A stretch of DNA of 64,000 nt from positions 1 through 64,000 of the forward strand of contig JAGBGO010000027.1 in NCBI GenBank assembly GCA_017935905.1, read 5' to 3'. This DNA comes from Clostridia bacterium (GTDB lineage Bacteria; Bacillota; Clostridia; UBA1212; UBA1255). Below are positions 1-7,305 of the stretch, piece after piece. The translations under genes and the position numbers were made by a program. The notes under the pieces were generated by a model. The model was not told the origin of the DNA, ran no database searches, and saw only the letters and a list, made by a program, of their open reading frames with translations. Within the stretch, counting starts at the first letter, position 1; the number at the start of each line of letters is the position of its first letter.

Positions 1-144
1 AACACACTCCCCGGCTTTACGGATATCAGTATGTATGCCAAACTTTGGAAAGCCAGCGGCCTTTCCTATTCAGATTTGCTGGACCGTTTGATTGACCTTG
101 CTTTTCGGCGGAAAGAAGAACACGAGAGGTGCTGCCATGAGTGA
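1..144 (+). CDS. 3' end of an unrecognised CDS (partial)
   Basis: An open frame runs from the window edge to a TGA at 142-144, giving 47 C-terminal residues that end in a charged segment ([13 protein letters not shown]). The stop overlaps the start of murI by 8 bases, so the two genes are probably translationally coupled in one operon. The visible piece looks like a soluble helical tail ([17 protein letters not shown]). I do not recognise the family from so short a fragment. Confidence 0.6.
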   Translation, partial: NTLPGFTDISMYAKLWKASGLSYSDLLDRLIDLAFRRKEEHERCCHE

Positions 145-964
145 CAACAGACCCATTGGTATTTTCGACTCCGGTTTAGGCGGTCTCACGGTACTCAAAG
201 CCGTGCAGGAACTCCTCCCTAACGAGTCTTTGGTGTATTTCGGTGACAGTGGACGGACGCCTTACGGTACCAAGTCTCCGGAAACCGTTTTGAAATATAC
301 CTTCCAGGATATCAACTTCCTTTTGGAACACGACGTAAAGATGATCGTCATTGCCTGCAACACCGCCAGCGCCTGCAGTTTAGATGCAGTTTTGAAGCAA
401 TATACCCTTCCCATTGTGGAAGTGGTAGGACCGGGTTCCCGGGCTGCGGTTCGCACGTCCAACACGGGACGCATCGGCGTGATCGGCACGCCTGCCACCG
501 TCGCCTCCGGCGTATATGAGCGGGCTATTCAAGCAGCGGCGGCGAGACTGACGCCGGACCAACCGGCCACCTATTTGGGTAAAGCCTGTCCCCTGTTTGT
601 GCCTTTGGTGGAAGAGGGCTGGTGGGACCGCGAAGTAACTGCGCTCACCGTACGGGAATATATGAAGCCTTTGCAGGAAGCCGACGTAGATACGGTAGTG
701 CTGGGCTGTACCCATTATCCCTTATTACAGTCTGCCATTCAGAAAGAAATGGGTGAGGGCGTGACCCTGGTGAATTCCGCATTGGAAGTTGCACGGGAAG
801 TACAGGCAGTGCTTACGGAGCGAAACATCGCTACCGGCTCTGACAGTACAGGCAGCGTTTCTTTCTTTACCAGCGACAGCGTGGAGAAGTTCTCCGAATT
901 GGGGAGCGTTTTCCTGGGGCACCCGCTGGAAAACGTTACAAAGATCGACATCGAAGCGCGATAA
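137..964 (+). CDS. murI: Glutamate racemase
   Basis: Converts L-glutamate to D-glutamate in the cytoplasm for peptidoglycan synthesis. The 275-residue product starts [16 protein letters not shown]. It has both catalytic cysteines of the Asp/Glu racemase family: Cys74 in IACNTASA and Cys191 in GCTHYPLL, with Asp11 and His193 as the usual partner residues. The ATG at 137 is chosen over an in-frame ATG at 92 because AGAGGT lies at the right distance and the homologous N-terminus starts here. It overlaps the preceding frame at its start. Its 3' end overlaps the convergent membrane glycosyltransferase gene by 29 bases, so there is no room for a separate terminator. Confidence 0.95.
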   Translation: MSDNRPIGIFDSGLGGLTVLKAVQELLPNESLVYFGDSGRTPYGTKSPETVLKYTFQDINFLLEHDVKMIVIACNTASACSLDAVLKQYTLPIVEVVGPGSRAAVRTSNTGRIGVIGTPATVASGVYERAIQAAAARLTPDQPATYLGKACPLFVPLVEEGWWDREVTALTVREYMKPLQEADVDTVVLGCTHYPLLQSAIQKEMGEGVTLVNSALEVAREVQAVLTERNIATGSDSTGSVSFFTSDSVEKFSELGSVFLGHPLENVTKIDIEAR

Positions 965-2501
965 GGCGCCTTACCGTTTGCGCGATTCCCATCCATCCCA
1001 GTATACCGGCAATGATAAAGAACGGGCTGAAAGCAAACAAATAGCGTGCCCGTGCTTCAAATAAAGTTACAAACATAGTCACACCGATGAGCGCAAGGGG
1101 AACCGCCAACACAGGCGCAGAATTCTTGCGTTTTGTAAAATACAATCCAACCCCCACCGATCCCATCAGCAAAATCAGCCAAATCAGTTGTTGCAGATGC
1201 AAGAAATAGGTATGATACTGCCCGTCTCTGTAATAAATATCTTTCAAAAAGGGCGATAGCGTATGGTTTCGGTCTTCAAAAGTAGTATTGTAGAAAGTGC
1301 CCTCTCCGCTCCAGGCATAAGAGCCGTCCCCAAAATTAATCAGCACTTTCCGGGCATACTGTTTGGTCACGCCGGGAACGCCCATTTCTCGCAGGCGTTC
1401 TCGAATCACACGTTTATTGGCATCGCTCCGGCTTTCCACCGTATAGTAGGAATTAGAGAAATTCACGTCATCCGGGGCGTAGCCGCCTTGGTACTGCGTG
1501 TTTAATCCCATCATAAAATAGTGGTACAGCGTAAATTCTGCTTCGGTGCGATAGGTGAAGGGCATGGTGGGCAGTACGATCTGGGTAAAAAGCAGCAGCG
1601 CTGCAATTCCGCTTCCCCCGCAGACACAAACCTTCTTCGCAAAAGTGCGAACCGTTTCCCTGTTGACGTTGGAAAGAAAACACACAATTTCAATCAGCCC
1701 AATGGCAATGAGCACGATAATCACTTGGGGTTTCACCTTGTACCCGAAATACGAGAAAAAGGCGATGCCGCACCATTTTACCCACACCCGCTTGCCATTT
1801 ACCGTCAGTTGATACAAACGCAGTACGATCATGGGGAAACACAGTGCCAAAGGATCTGTGTACAAAATCATCAACCATGGGTGCAAACCTACGTGCACCA
1901 CGTATACCAACCAAGCCACCCAGGCAACCGTGGGTTTGGTTATATCTTTCATGATTTGAAACAGCAAATAGCCGCACAAGCAGGCCAAAGCGCTTTGGAG
2001 AACCATAATAGCCAGCGCGTCCCAGGCACCCAGTCCCAACCAAGACAGCACGCGAAAAATCACGCCATAGAACCACACCAGAAAAATATTATTGGGATAG
2101 CGGCCAAAGTAGTCTGTGGCAAAACCGGATTCCCCTGCACCAATTCGCCGAGCGATAGACACCACGTACCCGGAATCCCACCCGGTTTCGAAAAAGATAT
2201 TGTAGAATACAACGAGTTGCACCAAAAACAGTGCGCCCGTAAGAATCAAAATGGTATATCGAGGCAGTCCGGCGGTAAAACGGTCCACTGCCCCTTGCCA
2301 TCTACAATACAGGGCAATACCTACCGATACCGCAGCAATGCCGATCAAAAGCAACGCCCAATAAGGCAGGGCAAATACTTTCTTTCCATTGTATGAAACG
2401 CTTTGAGAGAAACAAATCAAGATAAACAAAATCAAGCCTGCAAACACAGACCAACCCACGGTAATACCCTTTTGCGTAATGCTGTTTAATTGATTTTTCA
2501 C
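936..2501 (-). CDS. Multi-pass membrane glycosyltransferase, GT-C fold (PMT/ArnT-like)
   Basis: A 521-residue integral membrane protein with about ten or more hydrophobic segments, the first three near residues 15-31, 45-66 and 83-103. The loop after the third contains ETGWDSGYV (Glu105, Asp109), followed by YFGRYPNN at 131-138. An acidic residue in the first outer loop and a YPNN/YPP motif are typical of lipid-phosphate-sugar dependent GT-C enzymes. The substrate is unknown. The start is GTG at 2501, six bases after an AAGGAG site, and it begins only three bases after the uvrC stop, so it is probably cotranscribed with uvrC. Its tail overlaps murI from the other strand. Confidence 0.75.
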   Translation of the reverse strand: MKNQLNSITQKGITVGWSVFAGLILFILICFSQSVSYNGKKVFALPYWALLLIGIAAVSVGIALYCRWQGAVDRFTAGLPRYTILILTGALFLVQLVVFYNIFFETGWDSGYVVSIARRIGAGESGFATDYFGRYPNNIFLVWFYGVIFRVLSWLGLGAWDALAIMVLQSALACLCGYLLFQIMKDITKPTVAWVAWLVYVVHVGLHPWLMILYTDPLALCFPMIVLRLYQLTVNGKRVWVKWCGIAFFSYFGYKVKPQVIIVLIAIGLIEIVCFLSNVNRETVRTFAKKVCVCGGSGIAALLLFTQIVLPTMPFTYRTEAEFTLYHYFMMGLNTQYQGGYAPDDVNFSNSYYTVESRSDANKRVIRERLREMGVPGVTKQYARKVLINFGDGSYAWSGEGTFYNTTFEDRNHTLSPFLKDIYYRDGQYHTYFLHLQQLIWLILLMGSVGVGLYFTKRKNSAPVLAVPLALIGVTMFVTLFEARARYLFAFSPFFIIAGILGWMGIAQTVRRLIALRCRSL

Positions 2502-2504
2502 GAT

Positions 2505-4343
2505 TTACTCCTTATGAAAATGGTTATAAATCAATTCCGCAATTTTCCGTCCAAAGCCCGGTACCTGCATTAGCGCTTCTACTGAAGCCTCCCGAATTTT
2601 GGCAATGCTGCCAAAGTAACGCAATAACTCCAGTTTTCTTTTATCGCCCAGGCCTTTAATTTCATCCAAAGCCGTTCGGCGATACCGTTTTTCAGTGAGT
2701 TTGCGGTTGTAAGACACCGCTACCCGGTGGGTTTCATTTTGCACCGCCGTGACAAGGCGCCAGATGCCCGGATCATCTTTCAAATTAAATTCCCGGTATT
2801 GTCCGTCCACTTCGCCCAGCAGCGCCCGCGAGCGGTGGCGGTCGTCTTTCACCATACCGATTACGGGGATATGGATGGACATTTTACCCAACACACCCCG
2901 AACGGCGCCTACTTGCCCAATTCCGCCGTCAATGAGCAGCAAATCCGGCAGCACCTCAAAGCCCTTGCTCCCTTCCTGATACCGGGTAAAACGCCTTGTG
3001 AGCGTCTCTTCCATGGAGTCCGTGTCGCTCTGCTGCTTGACTTGTTTCATCTTAAATAACCGATACTCGCTTTTGGCGGGCTTGCCCCCTACGAACACCA
3101 CCATGGAGGCGTTGATTTCGCTGTCCCCCAAGTTAGAGATATCGTAGGATTCAATCCGCTCCGGAAGTACGGGCAGATCGTAAATTTCCTGCAACCGGGA
3201 AAGGGTTTTATATTCCGCCTCGCCGCCGGTTCCCGTCATCATGGATTTCTCCCGATTGAGCAGGGCGAGGGCGGCATTTTCCCGGACAAGATCGCAAATC
3301 TTTCGCTTGTCCCCTCGCTGCGGCTGAAGGATTTCGCACTTGCGGCCCCGAAGCTCCGTGAGCCAGCCGGAAAGGGTCTCCCCTTCCAGGGCATCTCCTA
3401 CATATACTTTCGGGGGCACGTACTGATGTTCATTGTAAAATTGCTGAATAAAGGCGGTCAAAACCTCCCCCGGGGCTTCTTCCCCGGCGCCTTCGAAGAT
3501 AAAATATTCTCTGCCCAGGACTTTTCCCCCGCGGATAAAGAAGATCTGCACGCAGGCATCCACCTGATTCCGGGCCACCGCCACGGCGTCGAAGTCGTCT
3601 TCCGACAGAAGCGAAATTTTCTGTTTCTCTTGCAGGCGCTCCAAGGCTTTCAGCCGCTGCCGATAAGCGGCCGCCAATTCAAATTCCAGTTTACTTGCTG
3701 CCGCCTCCATCATCTCACGAAGTTTTCCTGCCACTGCGTCTTGCTTACCGGAAAGGAAATCCAGCACTTGATCCACCAAGATTTGGTATTCTTGCTCCGA
3801 AATCTTACCGCAGCAAGCCCCGCGGCACAGCCCGATGTGATAGTTGAGGCACGGCCGGTCGTGGGTTTTCTCTGTAATTTTCTTCTTGCAGGGGCGCAAG
3901 GGTAAAATATTCTTAATGGCTTCTAACGTCTGCTCCACGGTCCACCCGCTGAAATAAGGGCCAAAGTATTTCGCCCCATCTTTCTCAATCTTTCTTGCCA
4001 GCATCACTCTGGGGAAACGCTCGTTCACCGTTACTTTAATATACGGAAAGCCTTTGTCGTCTTTGAGAAGCACGTTGTATTTGGGTTTATATTTCTTAAT
4101 GAGATTGTTCTCCAGGAGCAGGGCTTCGTATTCGCTGTCGCAGAGAATGTATTCAAACCGGTGAATTTTAGAGATCATCACCGTGATTCTTTGGCTATGA
4201 GGAATATTCTGGAAATAAGAGCGCAAGCGATTCTTGAGGACTACGGCTTTGCCTACGTAAAGGACACCGTCTTCCTCGTCTCGCATAATATATACGCCGG
4301 GTTTCTCCGGAACTTTGGATAATTCTTCTTTAAAACGTTCCAT
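2505..4343 (-). CDS. uvrC: Excinuclease ABC subunit C
   Basis: Makes the dual incisions during nucleotide excision repair together with UvrA and UvrB. The 612-residue protein has a GIY-YIG nuclease domain at the N-terminus (GVY at 16-18, YVG at 29-31), a Cys-rich patch (RPCKKKITEK then RPCLNYHIGLCRGACC), a UVR motif in the middle, the RNase H-like half, and helix-hairpin-helix motifs at the end (LDEIKGLGDKRK, VPGFGRK). I place the start at 4343 because homologues begin MERFKEELSKVPEKPGVY; the 27 residues available upstream are unlike the family. No Shine-Dalgarno precedes this ATG, but a TATAAT box ends 9 bases before it, which suggests a leaderless mRNA. Confidence 0.95.
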   Translation of the reverse strand: MERFKEELSKVPEKPGVYIMRDEEDGVLYVGKAVVLKNRLRSYFQNIPHSQRITVMISKIHRFEYILCDSEYEALLLENNLIKKYKPKYNVLLKDDKGFPYIKVTVNERFPRVMLARKIEKDGAKYFGPYFSGWTVEQTLEAIKNILPLRPCKKKITEKTHDRPCLNYHIGLCRGACCGKISEQEYQILVDQVLDFLSGKQDAVAGKLREMMEAAASKLEFELAAAYRQRLKALERLQEKQKISLLSEDDFDAVAVARNQVDACVQIFFIRGGKVLGREYFIFEGAGEEAPGEVLTAFIQQFYNEHQYVPPKVYVGDALEGETLSGWLTELRGRKCEILQPQRGDKRKICDLVRENAALALLNREKSMMTGTGGEAEYKTLSRLQEIYDLPVLPERIESYDISNLGDSEINASMVVFVGGKPAKSEYRLFKMKQVKQQSDTDSMEETLTRRFTRYQEGSKGFEVLPDLLLIDGGIGQVGAVRGVLGKMSIHIPVIGMVKDDRHRSRALLGEVDGQYREFNLKDDPGIWRLVTAVQNETHRVAVSYNRKLTEKRYRRTALDEIKGLGDKRKLELLRYFGSIAKIREASVEALMQVPGFGRKIAELIYNHFHKE

Positions 4344-4352
4344 ACAGGTAGG

Positions 4353-4381
4353 ATTATAGCAGATATTGGAGCACAGGGCAA
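4353..4381 (-). promoter_or_regulatory. uvrC promoter, probably giving a leaderless transcript
   Basis: On the minus strand TTGCCC (4381-4376), 17 bases, then TATAAT (4358-4353). Only 9 bases separate the TATAAT from the uvrC ATG at 4343, so transcription should start at or within two bases of the start codon. The -35 box abuts the stop codon of the NYN gene. Confidence 0.6.
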
Positions 4382-5050
4382 TTACCCGGCCGCTTTTGTG
4401 CCCAAGCCGTTTTTCTTGTTCCAACAGGAATGGATGCCATCCACATGCTCGGATAGATTGTTTTTAATAGGTGCCCACATAGGATCTAAAATAAAATCAA
4501 TCCCTTCTCGTCTTGCCAGTTTAGCCGCAGGAACAAAATCACTGTCTCCCGAAATCAAAATAATTTGGTCCACTTGCTTTTTATAAGCCATGGAAGAAAT
4601 ATCAATTCCTAATTTCATATCCACACCTTTTTGTTCAATCGTAATGGAAAAATCATTCTCTGTGATATCATCTATCGTAATCTTCTCGGAAAATAATTTT
4701 TTGGTAGTGTCTCCCTTCAAATTATATCCTGCCGAAATTTCAGATAAAGAACCCAAACGAACTGCAAATTTCCGTGCCTTACGCAATTCATCAAGAAATT
4801 GATTGGACCATGTATATGTCTCTGTTTTCTTCAGATTAATATTTTTTTGTTTGAACGGATGATACACATGACCATCGAATGGCGCACAGTCATAATAGAA
4901 AACCCTATACAATTCAGCACCTTGATTCTTAATATGGGCCTGACAGTATGCGATCAATTCTTTTGCTCGTTCTTTCGCACTTCTTACACCCCACAGGGCT
5001 GCCGCACGTTTACGGTAGAACCCACCGTCTACTAAAATCGCTGTTTTCAT
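4382..5050 (-). CDS. NYN (PIN-like) domain protein, LabA/DUF88 family
   Basis: A 222-residue protein with the conserved acidic residues of the NYN nuclease-like fold: Asp8 in ILVDGGF, Asp144 in KGVDMKLGID, and Asp169/Asp171 in ISGDSDFVP. Members of this family are predicted or shown to be metal-dependent RNases acting on structured RNA or tRNA; the target here is unknown. The gene has lower GC than its neighbours (runs of AT-rich codons), as does the next gene, which hints at shared acquisition. A run AGGGGGAG precedes the ATG at 5050. A strong terminator-like hairpin ends about 13 bases upstream of the start codon, so expression may depend on readthrough. Confidence 0.85.
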   Translation of the reverse strand: MKTAILVDGGFYRKRAAALWGVRSAKERAKELIAYCQAHIKNQGAELYRVFYYDCAPFDGHVYHPFKQKNINLKKTETYTWSNQFLDELRKARKFAVRLGSLSEISAGYNLKGDTTKKLFSEKITIDDITENDFSITIEQKGVDMKLGIDISSMAYKKQVDQIILISGDSDFVPAAKLARREGIDFILDPMWAPIKNNLSEHVDGIHSCWNKKNGLGTKAAG

Positions 5051-5062
5051 AATACTCTCCCC

Positions 5063-5125
5063 CTAAAAAAAGACCCCTTGGTTTCAGATATCCCTTATGG
5101 GTGGGAACCTTACTATCAAGGGGTG
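5063..5125 (-). terminator. Terminator-like hairpin in the leader of the NYN gene
   Basis: On the minus strand CACCCCTTG (5125-5117) pairs with CAAGGGGT (5080-5073), and a run of T follows (5071-5064). The 36-base loop holds a second small helix, CCC-ATAA-GGG. The 5' arm can alternatively pair within itself as CCTT-GATAGT-AAGG. It may simply end the upstream XRE/RDD gene, whose stop lies about 60 bases before. The alternative pairing would also fit an attenuator for the NYN gene. Confidence 0.6.
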
Positions 5126-5185
5126 TTAAACAAATAACACGAAACTACGATGTTCCGTAAGAATATTATATGCTATTTCAAAACT

Positions 5186-6634
5186 TTATTCAAGTATTTT
5201 ATTTCTACTCGTTGGCTGTGCCACAATATCTTCTTTCCAAACAAACACGTCATCCATGAATTCAATCATTTCGGCTTCCAAATCGTCACCTTGCTCTGCA
5301 ATGTAATCGTAGTCATAACTGTAGTGGTAACAGTACACAATACAATTGTTTGCGTCACCAAAACCAATTAAACCAAAAGAATCGCAAGAATAAGGTCTAT
5401 ATCTGGTGTCCGGAACAATTTTCATCTGATAATTTTTATAAGAAAACGCGGTGACAGGAAGCCTATAATAATTAGCAATGACAACCGGCTCTTCCAAAAA
5501 AGTAGTGTTATTTAAAATCTCCGTCTTTTTCTCCGCATAAACCGTTGAGTCATATTCCACAAATAAAATCCAACCTTCGCTCTTAAATCCCATATGTTTT
5601 GAATAAATCATGGTTTTGTAAGCATAAGAAATATCCGTGTAGTCCGTGAGTGTTTCTAACGAAGGCATAAAATCAGATACATTGCAATAAGTCACAGCAC
5701 AATGCTCTTCGTATTTTGTAATATCTGTATCAATGATTTCTTCGCTGTAATCTCCCTCAAAAAAATACACAACTAAGCCCATACCCGCTGTCACAATTGC
5801 AGCAATAATACTGATCAGTACGATGACAAGTCTTTTGCTGGGCGCCGTGGAAGGCTTGTAGGCATTGATTTTTTGAAGGTCAACCTCTGTGTTTTGTACT
5901 GTATGAATTTCTTTTTTACGCGGTGTTTTCTCCACCACCACCGTATTCGCTGTTCGATCGCCAATAGCTTGGCCACTGAAAAGCATAACAAATCCATTCA
6001 CCGCAAGAAGAACCCCAGAAACCATCGTAGCGCCAAAGGTGGTTATGTTTCTTGAAAAAATTTGCTTCTTTCCGGCATCTTCTCCCGTCTTCTTATCCAA
6101 AATAATTAAACCCATTATTCTCTTACCCAGACTCCTGCCAAACCCAATGATATCATGCAATCCAAAAAACACGAAAAATGCAAACAGACCACTTAAGACA
6201 CAGCATGCCGCTTCTGTCCCCTCATCTCCACCGGCAAGAATGACGATTTTCTGTGCAAGAAACATAACCAGGTACACAAGTACACCGGCACTAGAAAGGT
6301 CAATGAAAGCGGATACCAGACGTTTTAATTTTACTTTTGTAGAAGCATACGCCTCCACCTTAGTTAAATATTCATACCGTTCGTTAATGCGCCGAGCAGA
6401 TTCGTCGCTGATGCCCTCTTCCGGTAAAAATTCACCTGCCAACAATTCCTCGGTGCGAACGCCCAGCAGCTTTGCCAATCTAAATAACATTTCTACCCGG
6501 GGTTTGGAACTGCCATTCTCCCATTTGGAAACGGCTGCCGGTGTAACGCCTAATATATCCGCAACGTCTTGCTGCGTCAGTCCCTTGCGCTCACGCAACA
6601 TACAAATAAAATTGCCAAAATTATAATCGTTCAT
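5186..6634 (-). CDS. XRE-type HTH regulator fused to an RDD membrane domain
   Basis: A 482-residue protein with three parts. Residues 8-65 are a Cro/C1-type helix-turn-helix (LTQQDVADILGVTPAAVSKW at 19-38). Residues about 100-235 are an RDD membrane domain with several TM segments and the family signatures RSLGKRIMGLIILD and AIGDRTANTVVV. A further TM segment near 275-295 leads to a C-terminal domain of about 180 residues that should lie outside the membrane (it has the acidic end of an extracellular domain and three Cys). The layout suggests a membrane-bound transcription factor that senses something outside the cell. The ligand and targets are unknown. GGGGG lies 8 bases before the ATG at 6634. 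Base composition is AT-rich relative to uvrC and murI. Confidence 0.8.
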   Translation of the reverse strand: MNDYNFGNFICMLRERKGLTQQDVADILGVTPAAVSKWENGSSKPRVEMLFRLAKLLGVRTEELLAGEFLPEEGISDESARRINERYEYLTKVEAYASTKVKLKRLVSAFIDLSSAGVLVYLVMFLAQKIVILAGGDEGTEAACCVLSGLFAFFVFFGLHDIIGFGRSLGKRIMGLIILDKKTGEDAGKKQIFSRNITTFGATMVSGVLLAVNGFVMLFSGQAIGDRTANTVVVEKTPRKKEIHTVQNTEVDLQKINAYKPSTAPSKRLVIVLISIIAAIVTAGMGLVVYFFEGDYSEEIIDTDITKYEEHCAVTYCNVSDFMPSLETLTDYTDISYAYKTMIYSKHMGFKSEGWILFVEYDSTVYAEKKTEILNNTTFLEEPVVIANYYRLPVTAFSYKNYQMKIVPDTRYRPYSCDSFGLIGFGDANNCIVYCYHYSYDYDYIAEQGDDLEAEMIEFMDDVFVWKEDIVAQPTSRNKILE

Positions 6635-6663
6635 AGGTATGCCCCCATCGATGTTCTGTCACA

Positions 6664-6693
6664 ATTATAGAAGAAATGGGCAAAAGAAGTCAA
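6664..6693 (-). promoter_or_regulatory. Promoter of the XRE/RDD gene
   Basis: On the minus strand TTGACT (6693-6688), 18 bases, TATAAT (6669-6664). The predicted start near 6657 leaves a leader of about 23 bases before the ATG at 6634. Confidence 0.75.
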
Positions 6694-6763
6694 CGAAATG
6701 CATGTTGAATATTGGTTGATATTGTATTAGAAAGGGAAAGTTATTCTCGTGAGACATGAAAAT

Positions 6764-6796
6764 ACAAAAAAAGAATCCGACTTTCATCGGATTCTT
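6764..6796 (-). terminator. Rho-independent terminator of the tRNA pair
   Basis: On the minus strand AAGAATCCGA, loop of six, TCGGATTCTT followed by a T run. It lies 9 bases after the tRNA-Glu CCA end. Confidence 0.92.
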
Positions 6797-6804
6797 CTTC
6801 ATAT

Positions 6805-6879
6805 TGGTGACCCCTACGAGAATCGAACTCGTGTCGCCGCCGTGAAAGGGCGATGTCTTAACCTCTTGACCAAGGGGCC
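6805..6879 (-). tRNA. tRNA-Glu (UUC)
   Basis: A 75-base cloverleaf including an encoded CCA. The acceptor begins GGCCCCT and pairs with AGGGGTC. The anticodon loop is CTTTCAC with anticodon TTC. The T loop is GAGTTCGATTCTC. It is the second gene of a two-tRNA unit, 3 bases after tRNA-Met. Confidence 0.97.
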
Positions 6880-6882
6880 TTA

Positions 6883-6959
6883 TGGTAGCGGTAGTGGGAT
6901 TTGAACCTACGACCTGCCGGGTATGAACCGGACGCTCTGGCCAACTGAGCTATACCGCC
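6883..6959 (-). tRNA. tRNA-Met (CAU), elongator-like
   Basis: A 77-base cloverleaf with encoded CCA. The acceptor GGCGGTA pairs with TACCGCT (G-U at the end pair), the D arm is GCTC-GAGC, and the anticodon loop TTCATAC gives CAU. The anticodon stem lacks the three G-C pairs of initiator tRNA, so I call it elongator; a tRNA-Ile2 with modified CAU is not excluded. Two stem positions do not pair: T27 with C43 in the anticodon stem, and A51 with C63 in the T stem (GTAGG against CCCAC). Confidence 0.93.
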
Positions 6960-7013
6960 ACAGAATCTCACCAAACGTACCAAGCTTGAAGCATCTGGCA
7001 AGAACGCTTGACA

Positions 7014-7042
7014 ATTCTATCCTATCTCGGCACATTTGTCAA
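7014..7042 (-). promoter_or_regulatory. Promoter of the tRNA-Met/tRNA-Glu unit
   Basis: On the minus strand TTGACA (7042-7037), 17 bases, TAGAAT (7019-7014). The tRNA-Met 5' end is about 55 bases downstream. Confidence 0.85.
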
Positions 7043-7096
7043 CTACTTTTTCAAAAAAAATCTTACTGTCTTGGCAGTTTGGATTTTTAAGCCACA

Positions 7097-7121
7097 AAAA
7101 TGGGTGGAAGCCACCCATTTT
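7097..7121 (-). terminator. Terminator of the feo operon
   Basis: Near-perfect hairpin AAAATGGGTGG - CTT - CCACCCATTTT on the minus strand, followed by TGTGG and a TTAAAAAT stretch. It lies about 20 bases after the stop of the small Cys-rich gene. The arms end in A/T runs on both sides, so it could work in either direction. Confidence 0.8.
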
Positions 7122-7141
7122 CGTAAGCAAAAAATCCAAAA

Positions 7142-7303
7142 TCATTCGTCTGCCTTGTGGGAGCAGCAGTTACAAGAACCACATTCTTTACTGTGGGGAC
7201 AGCCGATACATTTTACCCCGCGCCGCTTAGAACGAATCACGTAAGCCAACGCTCCCCCTATAATTAGAAGCACAATGCCAATGACTGCTAAAGTTTCCCA
7301 CAT
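7142..7303 (-). CDS. FeoB-associated Cys-rich membrane protein
   Basis: A 53-residue protein with one TM helix (about residues 5-25, LAVIGIVLLIIGGALAYVI) and a basic RSKRRG stretch. A Cys-rich tail follows with seven cysteines (CIGCPHSKECGSCNCC). This is the layout of the small FeoB-associated proteins found downstream of feoB in many Bacillota. They are thought to sit beside the iron channel; their role is not established. The ATG at 7303 begins two bases after the feoB stop, with GGGGTGAAG inside the feoB end as the ribosome site. The gene ends just before a terminator, so it closes the operon. Confidence 0.88.
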   Translation of the reverse strand: MWETLAVIGIVLLIIGGALAYVIRSKRRGVKCIGCPHSKECGSCNCCSHKADE

Positions 7304-7305
7304 AA

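Noticed and set aside
1521-2396. Plus-strand frame of 291 codons opposite the membrane glycosyltransferase
   Set aside because: It is the antisense shadow of a well-supported gene, has a low-complexity Gln/His/Asn-rich product and no ribosome site.
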